Shown: positions 42,328-51,982 of the stretch, one piece after another
How the letters are laid out: every line of letters starts with the position of its first letter
Numbering within the stretch: the stretch's first letter is position 1
Assembly (NCBI RefSeq): GCF_020164485.1
Contig: NZ_JAIQZA010000010.1
Location: 1-64,000 of the forward strand
From: Salegentibacter tibetensis
GTDB lineage: Bacteria; Bacteroidota; Bacteroidia; Flavobacteriales; Flavobacteriaceae
Length of the DNA: 64,000 nucleotides
Reading direction: 5' to 3'
The notes under the pieces: model-generated
What the model saw: only the letters and a program-made list of their open reading frames with translations
Databases searched by the model: none
Told to the model about the DNA's origin: nothing
Translations under genes and position numbers: made by a program

Positions 42328-43548
42328 ATGAAACTATTCCTTACGTTATGCCTGTTCGTGGGTGTAATTGTTTCAGCTAAAGCACAGGTGATCCCTGCCG
42401 ACAGAACCTTTGAAAAGGCCAGAGAATTGGCTAATGCCGAGAAGTACGACCAGGCAATAGAGATCCTGGAGATCTTACAGGATTCGCTCCCCACTAATAA
42501 AGATTACACTATATACCTGGCCAGGGTGTATGGCTGGAAAAACGATTATCCTGCAGCTATAGAAATCCTTACTCCCCTTATCGAAGTTGAAGATTTCTCG
42601 GAAGAGGCCATTAAAGTGATGGTGACGACTCAATTATGGGCGGGAAATTTTGAGGAGGTGATAAGATATTCCAATGTGGCCCTTGCCAAATATAAAAAGT
42701 CGCATTTTCAAATTCAAAAGGCCATAGCTCTGGAGGCGCTGGATCGCGATAAGGAGGCAAAAGAAATCTTGAAGGATGTGATGCTAAATAAACCTGAAAA
42801 TAAGAAAGCCCAGGCATTGCAAACCCGGATTTTTCAGAAAAACAAAGAACATATTTCCCTTTCCTATTTAAACACCTCTTTTAGTAATCCCGGTTTTAAG
42901 CCCTGGCATCTGGCTCATCTGGAATACAAACGAAATCTTGGAAATGTTCCCGTACTTGCCCGCTTAAATTATGGAAACCTTTTTGGACTGGAAGGAAGTC
43001 TTTTTGAAGTAGATGCTTATCCTAAAACAGGTTCAAAAAGCTACTTGTACCTTAATGTCGGGGCGGCAATAAACACGCCTATTTTTCCAAAATTTAGGGG
43101 AGGACTGGAGTATTTCCAGTCCTTAAATAAAAATTTTGAAATTTCATTAGGCGGTAAATATCTGGATTTTCAGGAGACACAAGTGCTGTTATTAACAGGA
43201 GGAATTACCTACTCTACCAAACATAATCTGCGCTTCACTTATAAGCCTTACCTCAGCCACACAGAAAGCAACTGGCTTACATCTCACTCCCTGGCCTTAA
43301 GGATCAACAACCCGGTCAAAGAAAGTTTTATTCAGTTTGACCTTCAGTACGGCTCCATTCCCTATGCCTTTGTCACCTCCAGCGCTTTTACTGAAGTGAC
43401 CTCCCTGCGGGTTGGAATGCAATATCATTTTAGGATTACAGAAAATATACTTATCCAGCCGGTGATTATGTACGAGTACGAAGAGTATTTTCCCTCCCTA
43501 TACAGAAACAGGTTTAACAGCCAGATAATCACCTTTTTCAGATTTTAG
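42328..43548 (+). CDS. YaiO-like outer-membrane protein: TPR domain + beta-barrel
   Basis: The 406-residue protein has a signal peptide (MKLFLTLCLFVGVIVSAKAQ), a periplasmic TPR region (residues about 25-165: FEKARELANAEKYDQAIEIL, DYTIYLARVYGWKNDYPAAI, EEVIRYSNVALAKYKKSHFQ and AIALEALDRDKEAKEILKDV) and a C-terminal barrel (about 170-406) of the YaiO type that ends in a Phe (IITFFRF). TPR plus barrel is also the plan of PgaA and AlgK/AlgE-type exporters for polysaccharides. Its neighbours, a GT2 synthase and a receiver, make export of a polymer the likely job (inference). Confidence 0.85.
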   Translation: MKLFLTLCLFVGVIVSAKAQVIPADRTFEKARELANAEKYDQAIEILEILQDSLPTNKDYTIYLARVYGWKNDYPAAIEILTPLIEVEDFSEEAIKVMVTTQLWAGNFEEVIRYSNVALAKYKKSHFQIQKAIALEALDRDKEAKEILKDVMLNKPENKKAQALQTRIFQKNKEHISLSYLNTSFSNPGFKPWHLAHLEYKRNLGNVPVLARLNYGNLFGLEGSLFEVDAYPKTGSKSYLYLNVGAAINTPIFPKFRGGLEYFQSLNKNFEISLGGKYLDFQETQVLLLTGGITYSTKHNLRFTYKPYLSHTESNWLTSHSLALRINNPVKESFIQFDLQYGSIPYAFVTSSAFTEVTSLRVGMQYHFRITENILIQPVIMYEYEEYFPSLYRNRFNSQIITFFRF

Positions 43549-43550
43549 TA

Positions 43551-44549
43551 ATGAAAAGTCTTTGGAAATATTTCGTTGACCTCCAGGATATAGAAATGTT
43601 TCTTATTGCCTGTATTCTTCTATTCTCCCTCTCAATTATCCTGTTCATAGGTTTAATTATAACGAGCAGATTAAAAAAAATTCGAAAGGAAATATACAGG
43701 AAAAAAAATACCGCACACATCAATGAAACCCTTTTTGCCATTGCTTTTGATGGTGCCACCCCGAAGGATTTTAATGATGACCCTCTATTTAAAAGAAACT
43801 GGAGAAGAAAGCTTTACAAGAGGCAATTCCTCAAAGAGCTTATTAAACTACACAGGCTCTATGGCGGTGAAATTGCGCATAAATTACGGCAATGCTATAC
43901 AGATTTCAGATTAATACAACTCTCTTACTCAAAAATACGAAGCAGAAGATGGGAAGTTAAATGTGCCGGAATACAGGAGCTGGGGGAAATGGAAATAAAA
44001 AAAGCCGTTCCTGTTATCCTGGAATATACCAGATCCAGAAATGATACCCTTAAAATGGTAGCTCTTATAGAGGTCATCCATCTTAGCGGATTAAAAGGCC
44101 TATCTCTACTGGAAGATTATACAGAACCTCTCAACGACTGGATTCAATTAAACCTGCTGGAATCTATTAAAGAAGCTAATATAAGCGAAGTGCCGGATTT
44201 TGATTATCTTCTTAAATCTACTAATGATACTATAGTGGTTTTTGGGTTAAGGCTTGTTACCCTCTTTCATCAAAGTCATCACATAAAGACGGTGCAGTCT
44301 CTTCAGAACTCTCCTTCCCGCAAAATAAATACCCAGGCCGGGATCGCTTACCATCAACTTTCAGCTACTGCAATAGGAGACTCTGTAGAAAGCAAAAATA
44401 CACTCCTGCAAATTCCCAATGAGCAAAATAGACCACAACAGAAAAATTCCTATAGCAGAAAGGTTTTGCTTATTGTTCTACTTAGTGGATTAATAGTATT
44501 AACCATTGCTTTTGTTCTATGGATATTTTTCTATTCCTCTTCGAATTAA
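43551..44549 (+). CDS. Membrane-anchored HEAT-repeat protein
   Basis: The 332-residue protein starts with a membrane segment (FLIACILLFSLSIILFIGLI, residues 17-36), then a basic stretch (KKIRKEIYRKKN), a helical domain with HEAT-like repeats (RRWEVKCAGIQELGEMEIKK near 133, ILEYTRSRNDTLKMVALIEV, then WIQLNLLESIKEANISEVPD, TNDTIVVFGLRLVTLF), a polar linker, and a C-terminal membrane segment (VLLIVLLSGLIVLTIAFVLW, residues about 304-323). Two anchors with a cytoplasmic HEAT scaffold suggest a partner of the synthase. Coupled to YaiO by a 2-bp gap. I recognise no named family beyond HEAT. Confidence 0.8.
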   Translation: MKSLWKYFVDLQDIEMFLIACILLFSLSIILFIGLIITSRLKKIRKEIYRKKNTAHINETLFAIAFDGATPKDFNDDPLFKRNWRRKLYKRQFLKELIKLHRLYGGEIAHKLRQCYTDFRLIQLSYSKIRSRRWEVKCAGIQELGEMEIKKAVPVILEYTRSRNDTLKMVALIEVIHLSGLKGLSLLEDYTEPLNDWIQLNLLESIKEANISEVPDFDYLLKSTNDTIVVFGLRLVTLFHQSHHIKTVQSLQNSPSRKINTQAGIAYHQLSATAIGDSVESKNTLLQIPNEQNRPQQKNSYSRKVLLIVLLSGLIVLTIAFVLWIFFYSSSN

Positions 44550-44684
44550 TTACCGACCAAACGTATATTTTTCACGATAAACGGTAATTTTCAATTATTT
44601 TATATTACATTGGCACTATAATTTCTACAATCAGGTAGCAAGCATTCTAATGTTATTCTGATAAGTAGCCCCTTAAATTGAACT

Positions 44685-46151
44685 ATGTTCTGGTTTACTA
44701 TTGATACAGCCCTACTTGAACTCCTGAACAGTTACAACGTATTCATGTTGCTCTTTGCACTGACTATAATGTCTTCGTATGTAATTTTGGGTACTATTTC
44801 AATCTTTTCTCTTAGAAGATATCTTAAAGAAAACAGTTTCGTAAACTACCAGGTGATCTTAAACTCGGAAATGGCACCCAGGCTCTCACTTATTGCCCCG
44901 GCATATAATGAAGGTCTTACCATTGAAGAAAATGTGCAGTCTTTACTTTCCCTAAACTATAATAATTTTGAAGTTATCGTAGTAAATGATGGGAGCCGTG
45001 ATAACACGCTGCAATTACTCATTGATGCCTATGGTCTTGTACCGGTAGATTCTGAAGTAACCGAACAAATTCCCACAAAAAAAATCAACCAGGTTTATAA
45101 GTCACAAAATAAAGCCTTTAGCAAATTAACCGTAATTGATAAAGAAAATGGAGGGAAGGCCGATGCCCTGAATGTGGGAATAAATTATTCTAAAAACCCA
45201 TTTGTGGTGTGTATAGATGTGGATTGTATCCTGGAAAAGGATGCTTTGCTGAAACTGGCGAAACCATACCTTGAATTATCAGATAGCAGGGTGATCGCCA
45301 CCGGTGGTGTAGTAAGGATAGCGAACTCCTGTATTGCTGATGGTGGTCGACTGGTTAAAATAAAAGCTCCACAAAAATACCTGCCACGTATCCAGGTATT
45401 GGAATATCTGAGAGCCTTCCTGCTGGGACGAATGGCCTGGAGCAAACTGGATGGACTGCTTCTCATAAGCGGCGCCTTTGGTATGTTTGATAAAGAGATC
45501 GCTATTAAAGCAGGAGGCTATAACCCTGCTACTGTAGGAGAAGATATGGAACTGGTTGTAAGAATGCGCAGGTATATGATAGAAAATAATCTTAAATACA
45601 GTGTTTTCTATATTCCGGATCCGATTTGCTGGACAGAAGCACCAGAAAACTTCGCTGTCTTTAAAAAACAAAGGAGCCGGTGGACCAGAGGAACCATGGA
45701 AACCCTCTGGGCACATAAAAAGATGTTTTTTAATCCTAAATACAAGGTTCTGGGACTATTAAGTATACCATACTGGACATTTTTTGAGTATCTCGCCCCC
45801 CTACTGGAAATAATAGGAATATTGGTTACTATTTACCTGATAGCCTATGGTTTTATAAGTTGGAAGTTTTTTTTACTGGTTTCTCTTATGGTATATGTCT
45901 TTGCAGTAATGATCTCATGCCTGGCACTTTTGACCGAAGAATATACCTACAGCCAGTATTCAAAAATTCGCGATTTTAAGAGACTTCTTATGGCTGCATT
46001 TGTAGAACCATTTTACTTTCACCCGGTTACAGTTTATGCAGCAATGCTGGGTAATTGGGAGAAATTATCGGGGAAAAATGGCTGGGGTGAAATGAAAAGA
46101 AGCGGATTCAAATCAAAACCTGCACGAAGCCAACCAGTAACTGAATCTTAA
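44685..46151 (+). CDS. GT2 processive glycosyltransferase (BcsA/PgaC-like synthase)
   Basis: The 488-residue protein has an N-terminal membrane segment (VFMLLFALTIMSSYVILGTI), a GT2 domain and 3-4 C-terminal membrane segments (about 361-425). Catalytic signs: SLIAPAYNEGLTIEENVQSL near residue 64, VIVVNDGSRDNT near 97, the DxD-type VCIDVDCILEKDAL near 177, GED near 285 (base) and KQRSRWTRG (QxxRW) near 329. This is the processive layout of PgaC/HAS-type polymer synthases that make and extrude a polysaccharide. No PilZ domain is seen, so c-di-GMP control by that route is unlikely; control may come from the receiver at 41960. Confidence 0.9.
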   Translation: MFWFTIDTALLELLNSYNVFMLLFALTIMSSYVILGTISIFSLRRYLKENSFVNYQVILNSEMAPRLSLIAPAYNEGLTIEENVQSLLSLNYNNFEVIVVNDGSRDNTLQLLIDAYGLVPVDSEVTEQIPTKKINQVYKSQNKAFSKLTVIDKENGGKADALNVGINYSKNPFVVCIDVDCILEKDALLKLAKPYLELSDSRVIATGGVVRIANSCIADGGRLVKIKAPQKYLPRIQVLEYLRAFLLGRMAWSKLDGLLLISGAFGMFDKEIAIKAGGYNPATVGEDMELVVRMRRYMIENNLKYSVFYIPDPICWTEAPENFAVFKKQRSRWTRGTMETLWAHKKMFFNPKYKVLGLLSIPYWTFFEYLAPLLEIIGILVTIYLIAYGFISWKFFLLVSLMVYVFAVMISCLALLTEEYTYSQYSKIRDFKRLLMAAFVEPFYFHPVTVYAAMLGNWEKLSGKNGWGEMKRSGFKSKPARSQPVTES

Positions 46152-46272
46152 TCCTGGTATCAAGGGATTTTCAACCAACCACCAAAAAGATCTTATATGA
46201 AATACCACCCTCTTCATCTTCTGTCTTAATTTATGGACCTTTATTAGAAGCTGGAAAGGTGGAATACTACTC

Positions 46273-46306
46273 AAAAAACCGTCTCATTTTGTTAAATGAG
46301 ACGGCT
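46273..46306. terminator. Bidirectional terminator between GT2 and the charged protein
   Basis: Arms CCGTCTCATTT (46279-46289) and AAATGAGACGG (46294-46304) with loop TGTT. The A6 at 46273-46278 is a T6 tail on the minus strand. Lies in the convergent gap 46152-46351. Confidence 0.82.
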
Positions 46307-46351
46307 TAATATTTAACTTCCAAGTGACCACTTTTCGGTGAATGAAAAATT

Positions 46352-46600
46352 TTATTCTCCTTTCTTTTTCTTCGGTTGAGCTTTTTCCTTCTGCGACTGA
46401 TCCATAAATTCCCGCTCCTCCCGGGTACTGGCCTTATCGTTTTTTGAAGTCTTTTTTTTATCTTTCTTATTCTTTAACTTATCTTTTTCGCCTTCCTTTT
46501 GCTTACGATCACGGAATTCCTGCTCCTCTCTATCCTTATCCTCCTGGTTTAAAGACTCCCAGTTCTCCTCCATTTTCTTTATATCCTCCTTCTTAGTCAT
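46352..46600 (-). CDS. Short, highly charged Lys/Glu-rich protein
   Basis: An 82-residue product made mostly of Lys, Glu, Asp, Gln and Arg. It has an internal near-repeat: REEQEFRDRKQKE near residues 24-36 and REEREFMDQSQKE near 60-72, separated by a Lys-rich stretch. It is very hydrophilic, almost surely disordered or a single long helix, and lacks cysteine. I know no named family. A real gene is suggested by the terminator 46 bp after its stop codon and by its clean start. A role as a stress protein of small disordered type is only a guess. Confidence 0.6.
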   Translation of the reverse strand: MTKKEDIKKMEENWESLNQEDKDREEQEFRDRKQKEGEKDKLKNKKDKKKTSKNDKASTREEREFMDQSQKEKAQPKKKKGE

Positions 46601-46693
46601 CGCATTATATTTTATTGGTTAAAGTACCTAAAAGATACAAAGGCAATTGCATCAAAACTTAACTGTCAGCAATTTTAACAGGAATTTATCTGC

Positions 46694-47083
46694 TTAATTA
46701 AGCTCTTTCAATTTCGCCGCATCTATATCCTGGTGGGAAGAAGAATGCACTACTTTTTCATCGCTTAAAACAATAAATTGCGGACTTTCGTGTCTTACGC
46801 TTAACTCATCGGCCACGGCATTAGAAACTTCCCGGTGTTTTACCAGATCGAGAAAATACAATTTAGTATTCTCATTTTCTTCATATTGCTTTTCAAAATT
46901 CTTAAGCACCATTCGGCTAATTCCACATCGTGTAGAATGCTTAAAAATCCCAATAAGTTTATCTTTAGATTCCTCTTTCGCTATTGTAATCTGATCTTTA
47001 TCGGTAAAATCTGTCCATGGAAATTTTGACTTTTCTTTCGTCTCTTCGCCATCACCTTTAAATATTTTATTTAGTAATCCCAT
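46694..47083 (-). CDS. ytxJ: Bacillithiol system redox-active protein YtxJ
   Basis: A 129-residue thioredoxin-like protein of the YtxJ (DUF2847) family, found in bacillithiol users. The active site reads FKHSTRCGISRMVLKNF near residue 47 with one Cys (monothiol, S-T-R-C), then LYFLDLVKHREVSNAVADEL and VRHESPQFIVLSDEKVVHSS. It is thought to remove bacillithiol from mixed disulfides. The start MGLLNKIFKGDGEE is typical. Divergent from clpB. Confidence 0.92.
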   Translation of the reverse strand: MGLLNKIFKGDGEETKEKSKFPWTDFTDKDQITIAKEESKDKLIGIFKHSTRCGISRMVLKNFEKQYEENENTKLYFLDLVKHREVSNAVADELSVRHESPQFIVLSDEKVVHSSSHQDIDAAKLKELN

Positions 47084-47265
47084 TGTTGATTTTCTTTCGT
47101 GTAAAATTAAAATGTAATAAATTTAATCTGGGCTTCATTTCAAAATTAATTTCATAAAATTTAACTTAAATGTCAATTTGGCGTTAATTTCAGAATAAAA
47201 CCAGTCAGATTGTCCTGATTTTTTAATGGTATATCAATTGCTTTATTCTTCAAAAATAAAAGACT

Positions 47266-49872
47266 ATGAATTTCAACAACTTCACCATAAAATCACAGGA
47301 GGCCATCCAGCAGGCACAGCAGCTTGCCCAGGAATTAGGCCATCAGCAAATTGAGAACGAACATATTTTTAAAGCAATAAGTATTGTAGACGAAAATGTA
47401 GCTCCTTTTTTACTAAAAAAACTGAATATTAACGTCGATCTCTTTAACGATATTCTGGATAAAACCTTACAGAGTTTTCCAAAAGTTAGCGGTGGAGATA
47501 TCATACTTTCGAGGGAAGCAGGAAAAGCAGTTAACGAAGCTTCAAGCATCGCAAAAAAAATGAATGATGAATATGTTTCTATTGAACATCTTATTCTCGC
47601 CATTTTTAAATCTTCTAGCAAAGTTGCCCAAATTTTAAAAGACCAGGGTGCGACGGAAAAAACTTTAAAAGCAGCGATAGAAGAACTGCGTAAAGGCGAC
47701 CGGGTGACTTCCCAAAGTGCCGAAGAAACCTATAACGCGTTGGATAAATACGCAAACAATCTAAACCAAATGGCCGAAGAAGGAAAACTGGATCCTGTAA
47801 TTGGCCGGGATGAGGAAATTCGTAGAATCCTTCAAATCCTTTCCCGAAGAACCAAAAACAACCCTATTCTTGTTGGAGAACCAGGAACCGGTAAAACGGC
47901 TATCGCCGAAGGCCTGGCGCATAGGATTATTGCCGGCGATATTCCAGACAATCTTAAAGATAAAGTGATCTACAACCTGGATATGGGAGCGCTTATTGCC
48001 GGTGCAAAATATAAAGGTGAGTTTGAAGAACGCCTAAAAGCCGTAATAAAAGAAGTGACTTCCAGTGATGGTAATATCGTGTTATTTATAGATGAAATCC
48101 ATACGCTGGTTGGTGCCGGTGGCGGCCAGGGTGCTATGGATGCTGCTAATATTTTAAAACCCGCATTGGCTCGTGGTGAATTACGTGCAATTGGCGCAAC
48201 TACTTTAGATGAATATCAAAAGTATTTTGAAAAAGATAAAGCCCTGGAAAGAAGATTCCAAAGAGTAACAGTTGATGAACCTGATACAGAAAGCGCGATT
48301 TCCATCTTACGCGGAATTAAAGAAAAATACGAAACTCACCATAAAGTTAGGATCAAAGATGAAGCGATTATCGCTGCTGTAGAATTATCTCAGCGTTATA
48401 TCACCAACCGTTTTTTACCGGATAAGGCCATTGATTTAATGGATGAAGCGGCTTCTAAACTTCGCATGGAGATCAATTCAAAACCCGAAGAACTCGATGT
48501 TTTGGATAGAAGAATTATGCAACTGGAGATTGAAATTGAAGCTATAAAACGCGAAAAAGACGAGGCTAAATTAAAAACGCTTCGGTCTGAACTGGCAAAC
48601 ATAAAAGAAGATCGCAACGAATTACACGCCCGCTGGCAGAATGAAAAAGGCGTGGTAGACAATATTCAGAATTTAAAATCTGATATCGAGAATTTCAAAC
48701 TGGAAGCCGAACGTGCCGAACGCGAGGGAGACTACGGAAAAGTAGCTGAAATTCGCTACGGGAAAATCAAGGAAGCCCAGGAGAAACTGGAAGAATTGCA
48801 AAAAACAGTTGCAGAAAATCAGAATGAAAAATCCCTTATTCAGGAAGAAGTTACCAACGAGGATATTGCTGAAGTTGTAGCTAAATGGACCGGAATCCCG
48901 GTAACTAAAATGTTACAAAGTGACCGTGAAAAATTACTAAAACTGGAAGACGAGCTGCATAAACGTGTAGTTGGACAGGAAGAAGCGATAATTGCCGTTA
49001 GTGATGCGGTAAGAAGAAGCCGTGCAGGTTTACAGGACCAGAAAAGACCGATTGGTTCTTTCTTATTCCTCGGAACTACCGGAGTTGGTAAAACCGAGCT
49101 TGCGAAAGCTCTGGCAGAATATTTATTTGATGATGAAGCCGCTATGACGCGAATTGATATGAGTGAATATCAGGAAAGACATTCGGTGAGTCGTTTAGTG
49201 GGAGCACCTCCCGGATACGTTGGATATGATGAAGGTGGGCAGCTTACTGAAGCCGTTCGTAGAAAACCTTATTCTGTGGTGCTTTTAGATGAAATCGAAA
49301 AAGCCCATCCTGATACTTTCAATATTTTATTGCAAGTATTAGATGAAGGAAGGTTAACCGATAACAAAGGACGCCTGGCCGATTTTAAAAACACCATTAT
49401 CATTATGACCTCTAATATGGGAAGCCATATTATCCAGGAAAAATATGAAAATGTAAAAGATATCGATACAGCAATGGAGACGGCCAAGATTGAAGTACTG
49501 GCCTTGCTGAAACAAAATGTAAGACCGGAATTTATTAACAGGATAGACGATATTATCATGTTTAGCCCGTTAACCCAGAACGATATCAGCAAAATTGTAT
49601 CGCTTCAGCTGAAGGGTGTGAAGAAAATGCTGGAAAAGCAGCATATTGTTTTGGATGCTACTGAAGAAGCGATCAACTACCTGGCCGGCCGCGGATTTGA
49701 TCCTCAGTTTGGTGCAAGACCGGTGAAAAGAGTAGTTCAGCGGGAAGTTTTGAATAAACTTTCAAAGGAAATCCTTGCCGGAAATATCCAAACCGATCAT
49801 ATTATTCTCTTAGATGAATTTGATGATGAACTGGTTTTCAGAAATGAAACCAATCCGGTAGAAACCGAATAA
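47266..49872 (+). CDS. clpB: Chaperone ClpB (disaggregase)
   Basis: ClpB is a hexameric AAA+ disaggregase working with DnaK. The 868-residue protein has the N-domain repeats (residues 1-150), NBD1 with [15 protein letters not shown] near 204 and [11 protein letters not shown], the coiled-coil middle domain (about 400-530, rich in Glu/Lys/Arg), and NBD2 with [18 protein letters not shown] near 602 and [20 protein letters not shown]. The end NDxFDARPVKR-type motif [14 protein letters not shown] is present. It ends at a strong terminator 19 bp downstream. Heat or stress control is expected, but no operator was recognised in the gap before it. Confidence 0.97.
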   Translation: MNFNNFTIKSQEAIQQAQQLAQELGHQQIENEHIFKAISIVDENVAPFLLKKLNINVDLFNDILDKTLQSFPKVSGGDIILSREAGKAVNEASSIAKKMNDEYVSIEHLILAIFKSSSKVAQILKDQGATEKTLKAAIEELRKGDRVTSQSAEETYNALDKYANNLNQMAEEGKLDPVIGRDEEIRRILQILSRRTKNNPILVGEPGTGKTAIAEGLAHRIIAGDIPDNLKDKVIYNLDMGALIAGAKYKGEFEERLKAVIKEVTSSDGNIVLFIDEIHTLVGAGGGQGAMDAANILKPALARGELRAIGATTLDEYQKYFEKDKALERRFQRVTVDEPDTESAISILRGIKEKYETHHKVRIKDEAIIAAVELSQRYITNRFLPDKAIDLMDEAASKLRMEINSKPEELDVLDRRIMQLEIEIEAIKREKDEAKLKTLRSELANIKEDRNELHARWQNEKGVVDNIQNLKSDIENFKLEAERAEREGDYGKVAEIRYGKIKEAQEKLEELQKTVAENQNEKSLIQEEVTNEDIAEVVAKWTGIPVTKMLQSDREKLLKLEDELHKRVVGQEEAIIAVSDAVRRSRAGLQDQKRPIGSFLFLGTTGVGKTELAKALAEYLFDDEAAMTRIDMSEYQERHSVSRLVGAPPGYVGYDEGGQLTEAVRRKPYSVVLLDEIEKAHPDTFNILLQVLDEGRLTDNKGRLADFKNTIIIMTSNMGSHIIQEKYENVKDIDTAMETAKIEVLALLKQNVRPEFINRIDDIIMFSPLTQNDISKIVSLQLKGVKKMLEKQHIVLDATEEAINYLAGRGFDPQFGARPVKRVVQREVLNKLSKEILAGNIQTDHIILLDEFDDELVFRNETNPVETE

Positions 49873-49891
49873 TTTAAACCAAAACACAACA

Positions 49892-49923
49892 AAAAGGCCG
49901 GGTGAAATTTTACCCGGCCTTTT
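49892..49923. terminator. Bidirectional terminator after clpB
   Basis: Arms AAAAGGCCGGGT (49892-49903) and ACCCGGCCTTTT (49912-49923) around GAAATTTT, followed by CTCTTTTTC. It serves clpB and, on the other strand, the CsbD gene that ends at 49944. Confidence 0.92.
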
Positions 49924-49943
49924 CTCTTTTTCATAGATGAAAA

Positions 49944-50129
49944 TTACATCTTATCAATTTCCTTTTTGAGTTCTTCCTTGGATTTACCGGTTTTTTCCTG
50001 TAAACGACCTAACATTTCATCAAACTTTCCTTCAGAATAAGTGGTATCATCATCGGTAACATCGCCATACTTTTGCTTAAATTTACCTTTAACTTGCTTC
50101 CACTTTCCTTCTAATTGATCATTATTCAT
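49944..50129 (-). CDS. CsbD-family stress protein
   Basis: A 61-residue CsbD-like protein. MNNDQLEGKWKQVKGKFKQK is the family hallmark (xxExKWKQxKGxxKxxWG), followed by YGDVTDDDTTYSEGKFDEML and a Lys/Glu-rich helix. CsbD proteins are small, abundant, stress-induced and of unknown mechanism. Convergent to clpB and divergent from the phytase-like gene. Confidence 0.93.
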   Translation of the reverse strand: MNNDQLEGKWKQVKGKFKQKYGDVTDDDTTYSEGKFDEMLGRLQEKTGKSKEELKKEIDKM

Positions 50130-50225
50130 AATAATTGGTTTTAGGTGTTAATTATATATACCAAATTACAATATGACTTCCGCTTAAACTCTCAAGAAAA
50201 TCCCATATTTCTCTTAAGGATTTGT

Positions 50226-50233
50226 TATTTTTG
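50226..50233 (+). promoter_or_regulatory. Probable -7 element TATTTTTG of the phytase-like gene
   Basis: TATTTTTG fits TAnnTTTG, 17 bp ahead of the ATG at 50251. Confidence 0.42.
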
Positions 50234-50250
50234 AAATATAAAATCCATTG

Positions 50251-51345
50251 ATGAAAAAACTGCTTTTACTCCTTATTTCTTTTGCCCTCTTTAGCTGTGC
50301 CACCACAAAAAAAATTGAAAATTCAAATATTAAATTAAGTTATTTAGACGATGTAGTAATTCCCCAAAACCTCGAAATTGAAGGCACTAAAGTTGGTGGA
50401 CTTTCGGGAATTGATTATCACAATGGTGTTTATTACCTGGTTTGTGACCAGCCCTCTAATCCCAGAATTTATAAGGCGGAAATTCCATTTATTAACCGTT
50501 CTTTAGATACCGTTTTAATTACTGAAGTTATTAAACTGGATAAAACCGATGAGTTTTACAAAGAACACACCCCGGATTTAGAAGGAATTCGATTTGATGC
50601 TGAAAGTAATCAACTTGTGATTTCTGCTGAAGGTTCTATTCAAAATGGAAAAAACCCTTCGGTTTTCAATATTTCTACCGATGGTGAATTTATTTCAGCT
50701 TACGAAATCCCTGAGTATTTTAAAGCTTCAGGAGAACAAAAACCAAGACATAACGGTGTTTTTGAAGGTTTAGCTGAAAGTTTTGATAAATCGGCCTATT
50801 GGGTGGCTATGGAACTTCCGTTGGAAAAAGACGGCCCCAAACCTAAAATTTATCCTACAAATTCTCCGGTTAGAATTACCAAATTCAACAAGGACTCACA
50901 AACTGCTGAAAGACAATTCTCTTATAAACTCGATGGAATTACAAAATTACCCATTAACTGGTTTGCGGTAAATGGAGTTACTGAAATTTTAGAATATGCC
51001 GAAGATAAATTCCTGGTTTTAGAACGGGCCTTTTCTGCCGGTTATGGTTCCAACGGAAATACCGTAAAGATTTTTGATGTAGACGCCTCAAAAGCTACCA
51101 ATACTTTGGAAATGGAAAACCTAAGAAAATCGGATTACCAGAATGCAGAAAAAAGACTGGTTTTCGATTTTAAATCGGTTAAAAATTTTCTAACCGAAGA
51201 AACCATAGATAATATTGAAGGAATGACCTTTGGACCAGACTTACCTAACGGAAAAAAATCTTTAATCCTGGTTTCAGACGATAATTTTAGTAGTTTTAGT
51301 GATCAAATCACCCAATTTATTCTTTTAGAACTGGAAATTAAGTAA
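50251..51345 (+). CDS. Esterase-like activity of phytase family protein, lipoprotein
   Basis: The start is the ATG at 50251; the TTG just before it is not needed. The 364-residue protein has a lipoprotein signal (KLLLLLISFALFSCATTKK) and a beta-propeller of the PF13449 'esterase-like activity of phytase' type: GTKVGGLSGIDYHNGVYYLV near residue 47, HTPDLEGIRFDAESNQLVIS, FEGLAESFDKSAYWVAMELP and VNGVTEILEYAEDKFLVLER near 242. These are anchored outer proteins with phosphoesterase-like fold; the substrate is unknown. It is followed by the histidine phosphatase gene after 3 bp, so they are one transcript. Confidence 0.85.
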   Translation: MKKLLLLLISFALFSCATTKKIENSNIKLSYLDDVVIPQNLEIEGTKVGGLSGIDYHNGVYYLVCDQPSNPRIYKAEIPFINRSLDTVLITEVIKLDKTDEFYKEHTPDLEGIRFDAESNQLVISAEGSIQNGKNPSVFNISTDGEFISAYEIPEYFKASGEQKPRHNGVFEGLAESFDKSAYWVAMELPLEKDGPKPKIYPTNSPVRITKFNKDSQTAERQFSYKLDGITKLPINWFAVNGVTEILEYAEDKFLVLERAFSAGYGSNGNTVKIFDVDASKATNTLEMENLRKSDYQNAEKRLVFDFKSVKNFLTEETIDNIEGMTFGPDLPNGKKSLILVSDDNFSSFSDQITQFILLELEIK

Positions 51346-51348
51346 ACT

Positions 51349-51891
51349 ATGAAGCGCTACTTTTGGATACTGAGTCTTATCATTTTAACCTCCTGCAGAT
51401 TTGGAGATAAAGAACCTGAAGAAATTATGGAAGATGCTAGAGATCCGTCGGAAGAAATCACGACTTACTATTTTATTCGTCACGCCGAAAAGGATACCAC
51501 TGATTCAAAAAATAAGGATCCGGAATTAACTGAAGCCGGACTGAAAAGAACCCAGGATTGGGTAAAAACTTTCCAGGATATAGATTTTGACCTTATTTAT
51601 AGTTCAGACTACAAACGTACGGTAAACACAGCCAAACCAATTGCAGAATCAAAAAGTAAAGAAGTACAATTTTTTAATACTGAAAAATTAAACGATAAAG
51701 ATTTCCAGGAAAACACAAAGAATAAGACGGTCCTGGTAGTTGGCCACAGTGACCTTAACCCGGAATGGGTAAATTATATTTTAGGAACGAAACAATATGA
51801 GGATTTGGATGAAAGTGTCTACGGAAGTTTATTTATAGTAACCATTCATCCTGATAATTCCCGGACTTCCCAGGTTTTGTACTTTAATTAG
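51349..51891 (+). CDS. Histidine phosphatase-family lipoprotein (SixA/PGM-like)
   Basis: The 180-residue protein has a lipoprotein signal (WILSLIILTSCRFGD, Cys16) and a histidine phosphatase domain: FIRHAEKDT (Arg44-His45 nucleophile), IYSSDYKRTVNTAKPIAESK (second Arg region) and LVVGHSDLNPEW (second His). Secreted branch members hydrolyse phosphomonoesters. Together with the phytase-like protein in the same unit, a phosphate-scavenging pair at the cell surface is a fair inference. Confidence 0.88.
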   Translation: MKRYFWILSLIILTSCRFGDKEPEEIMEDARDPSEEITTYYFIRHAEKDTTDSKNKDPELTEAGLKRTQDWVKTFQDIDFDLIYSSDYKRTVNTAKPIAESKSKEVQFFNTEKLNDKDFQENTKNKTVLVVGHSDLNPEWVNYILGTKQYEDLDESVYGSLFIVTIHPDNSRTSQVLYFN

Positions 51892-51893
51892 AA

Positions 51894-51956
51894 AAGGTAG
51901 CCCTAAACTTCCTGTTTCTGAAACGAGTCTAGCAACTTAAGTTTTCAAACTACCTT
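51894..51956. terminator. Possible imperfect terminator stem in a convergent gap
   Basis: AAGGTAG (51894-51900) pairs with CTACCTT (51950-51956), and inside AAACTT (51905-51910) with AAGTTT (51939-51944). It spans the junction of the histidine phosphatase and aldehyde dehydrogenase genes. Weaker than the other terminators here; another long-loop case. Confidence 0.4.
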
Positions 51957-51982
51957 CTTATCAGCTTAGAAAAGATAGGTTC

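Noticed and set aside
44550-44684. Operator-like pair CGTATA...AAACGG before the GT2 gene
   Set aside because: Arms are too short and imperfect to support a site.
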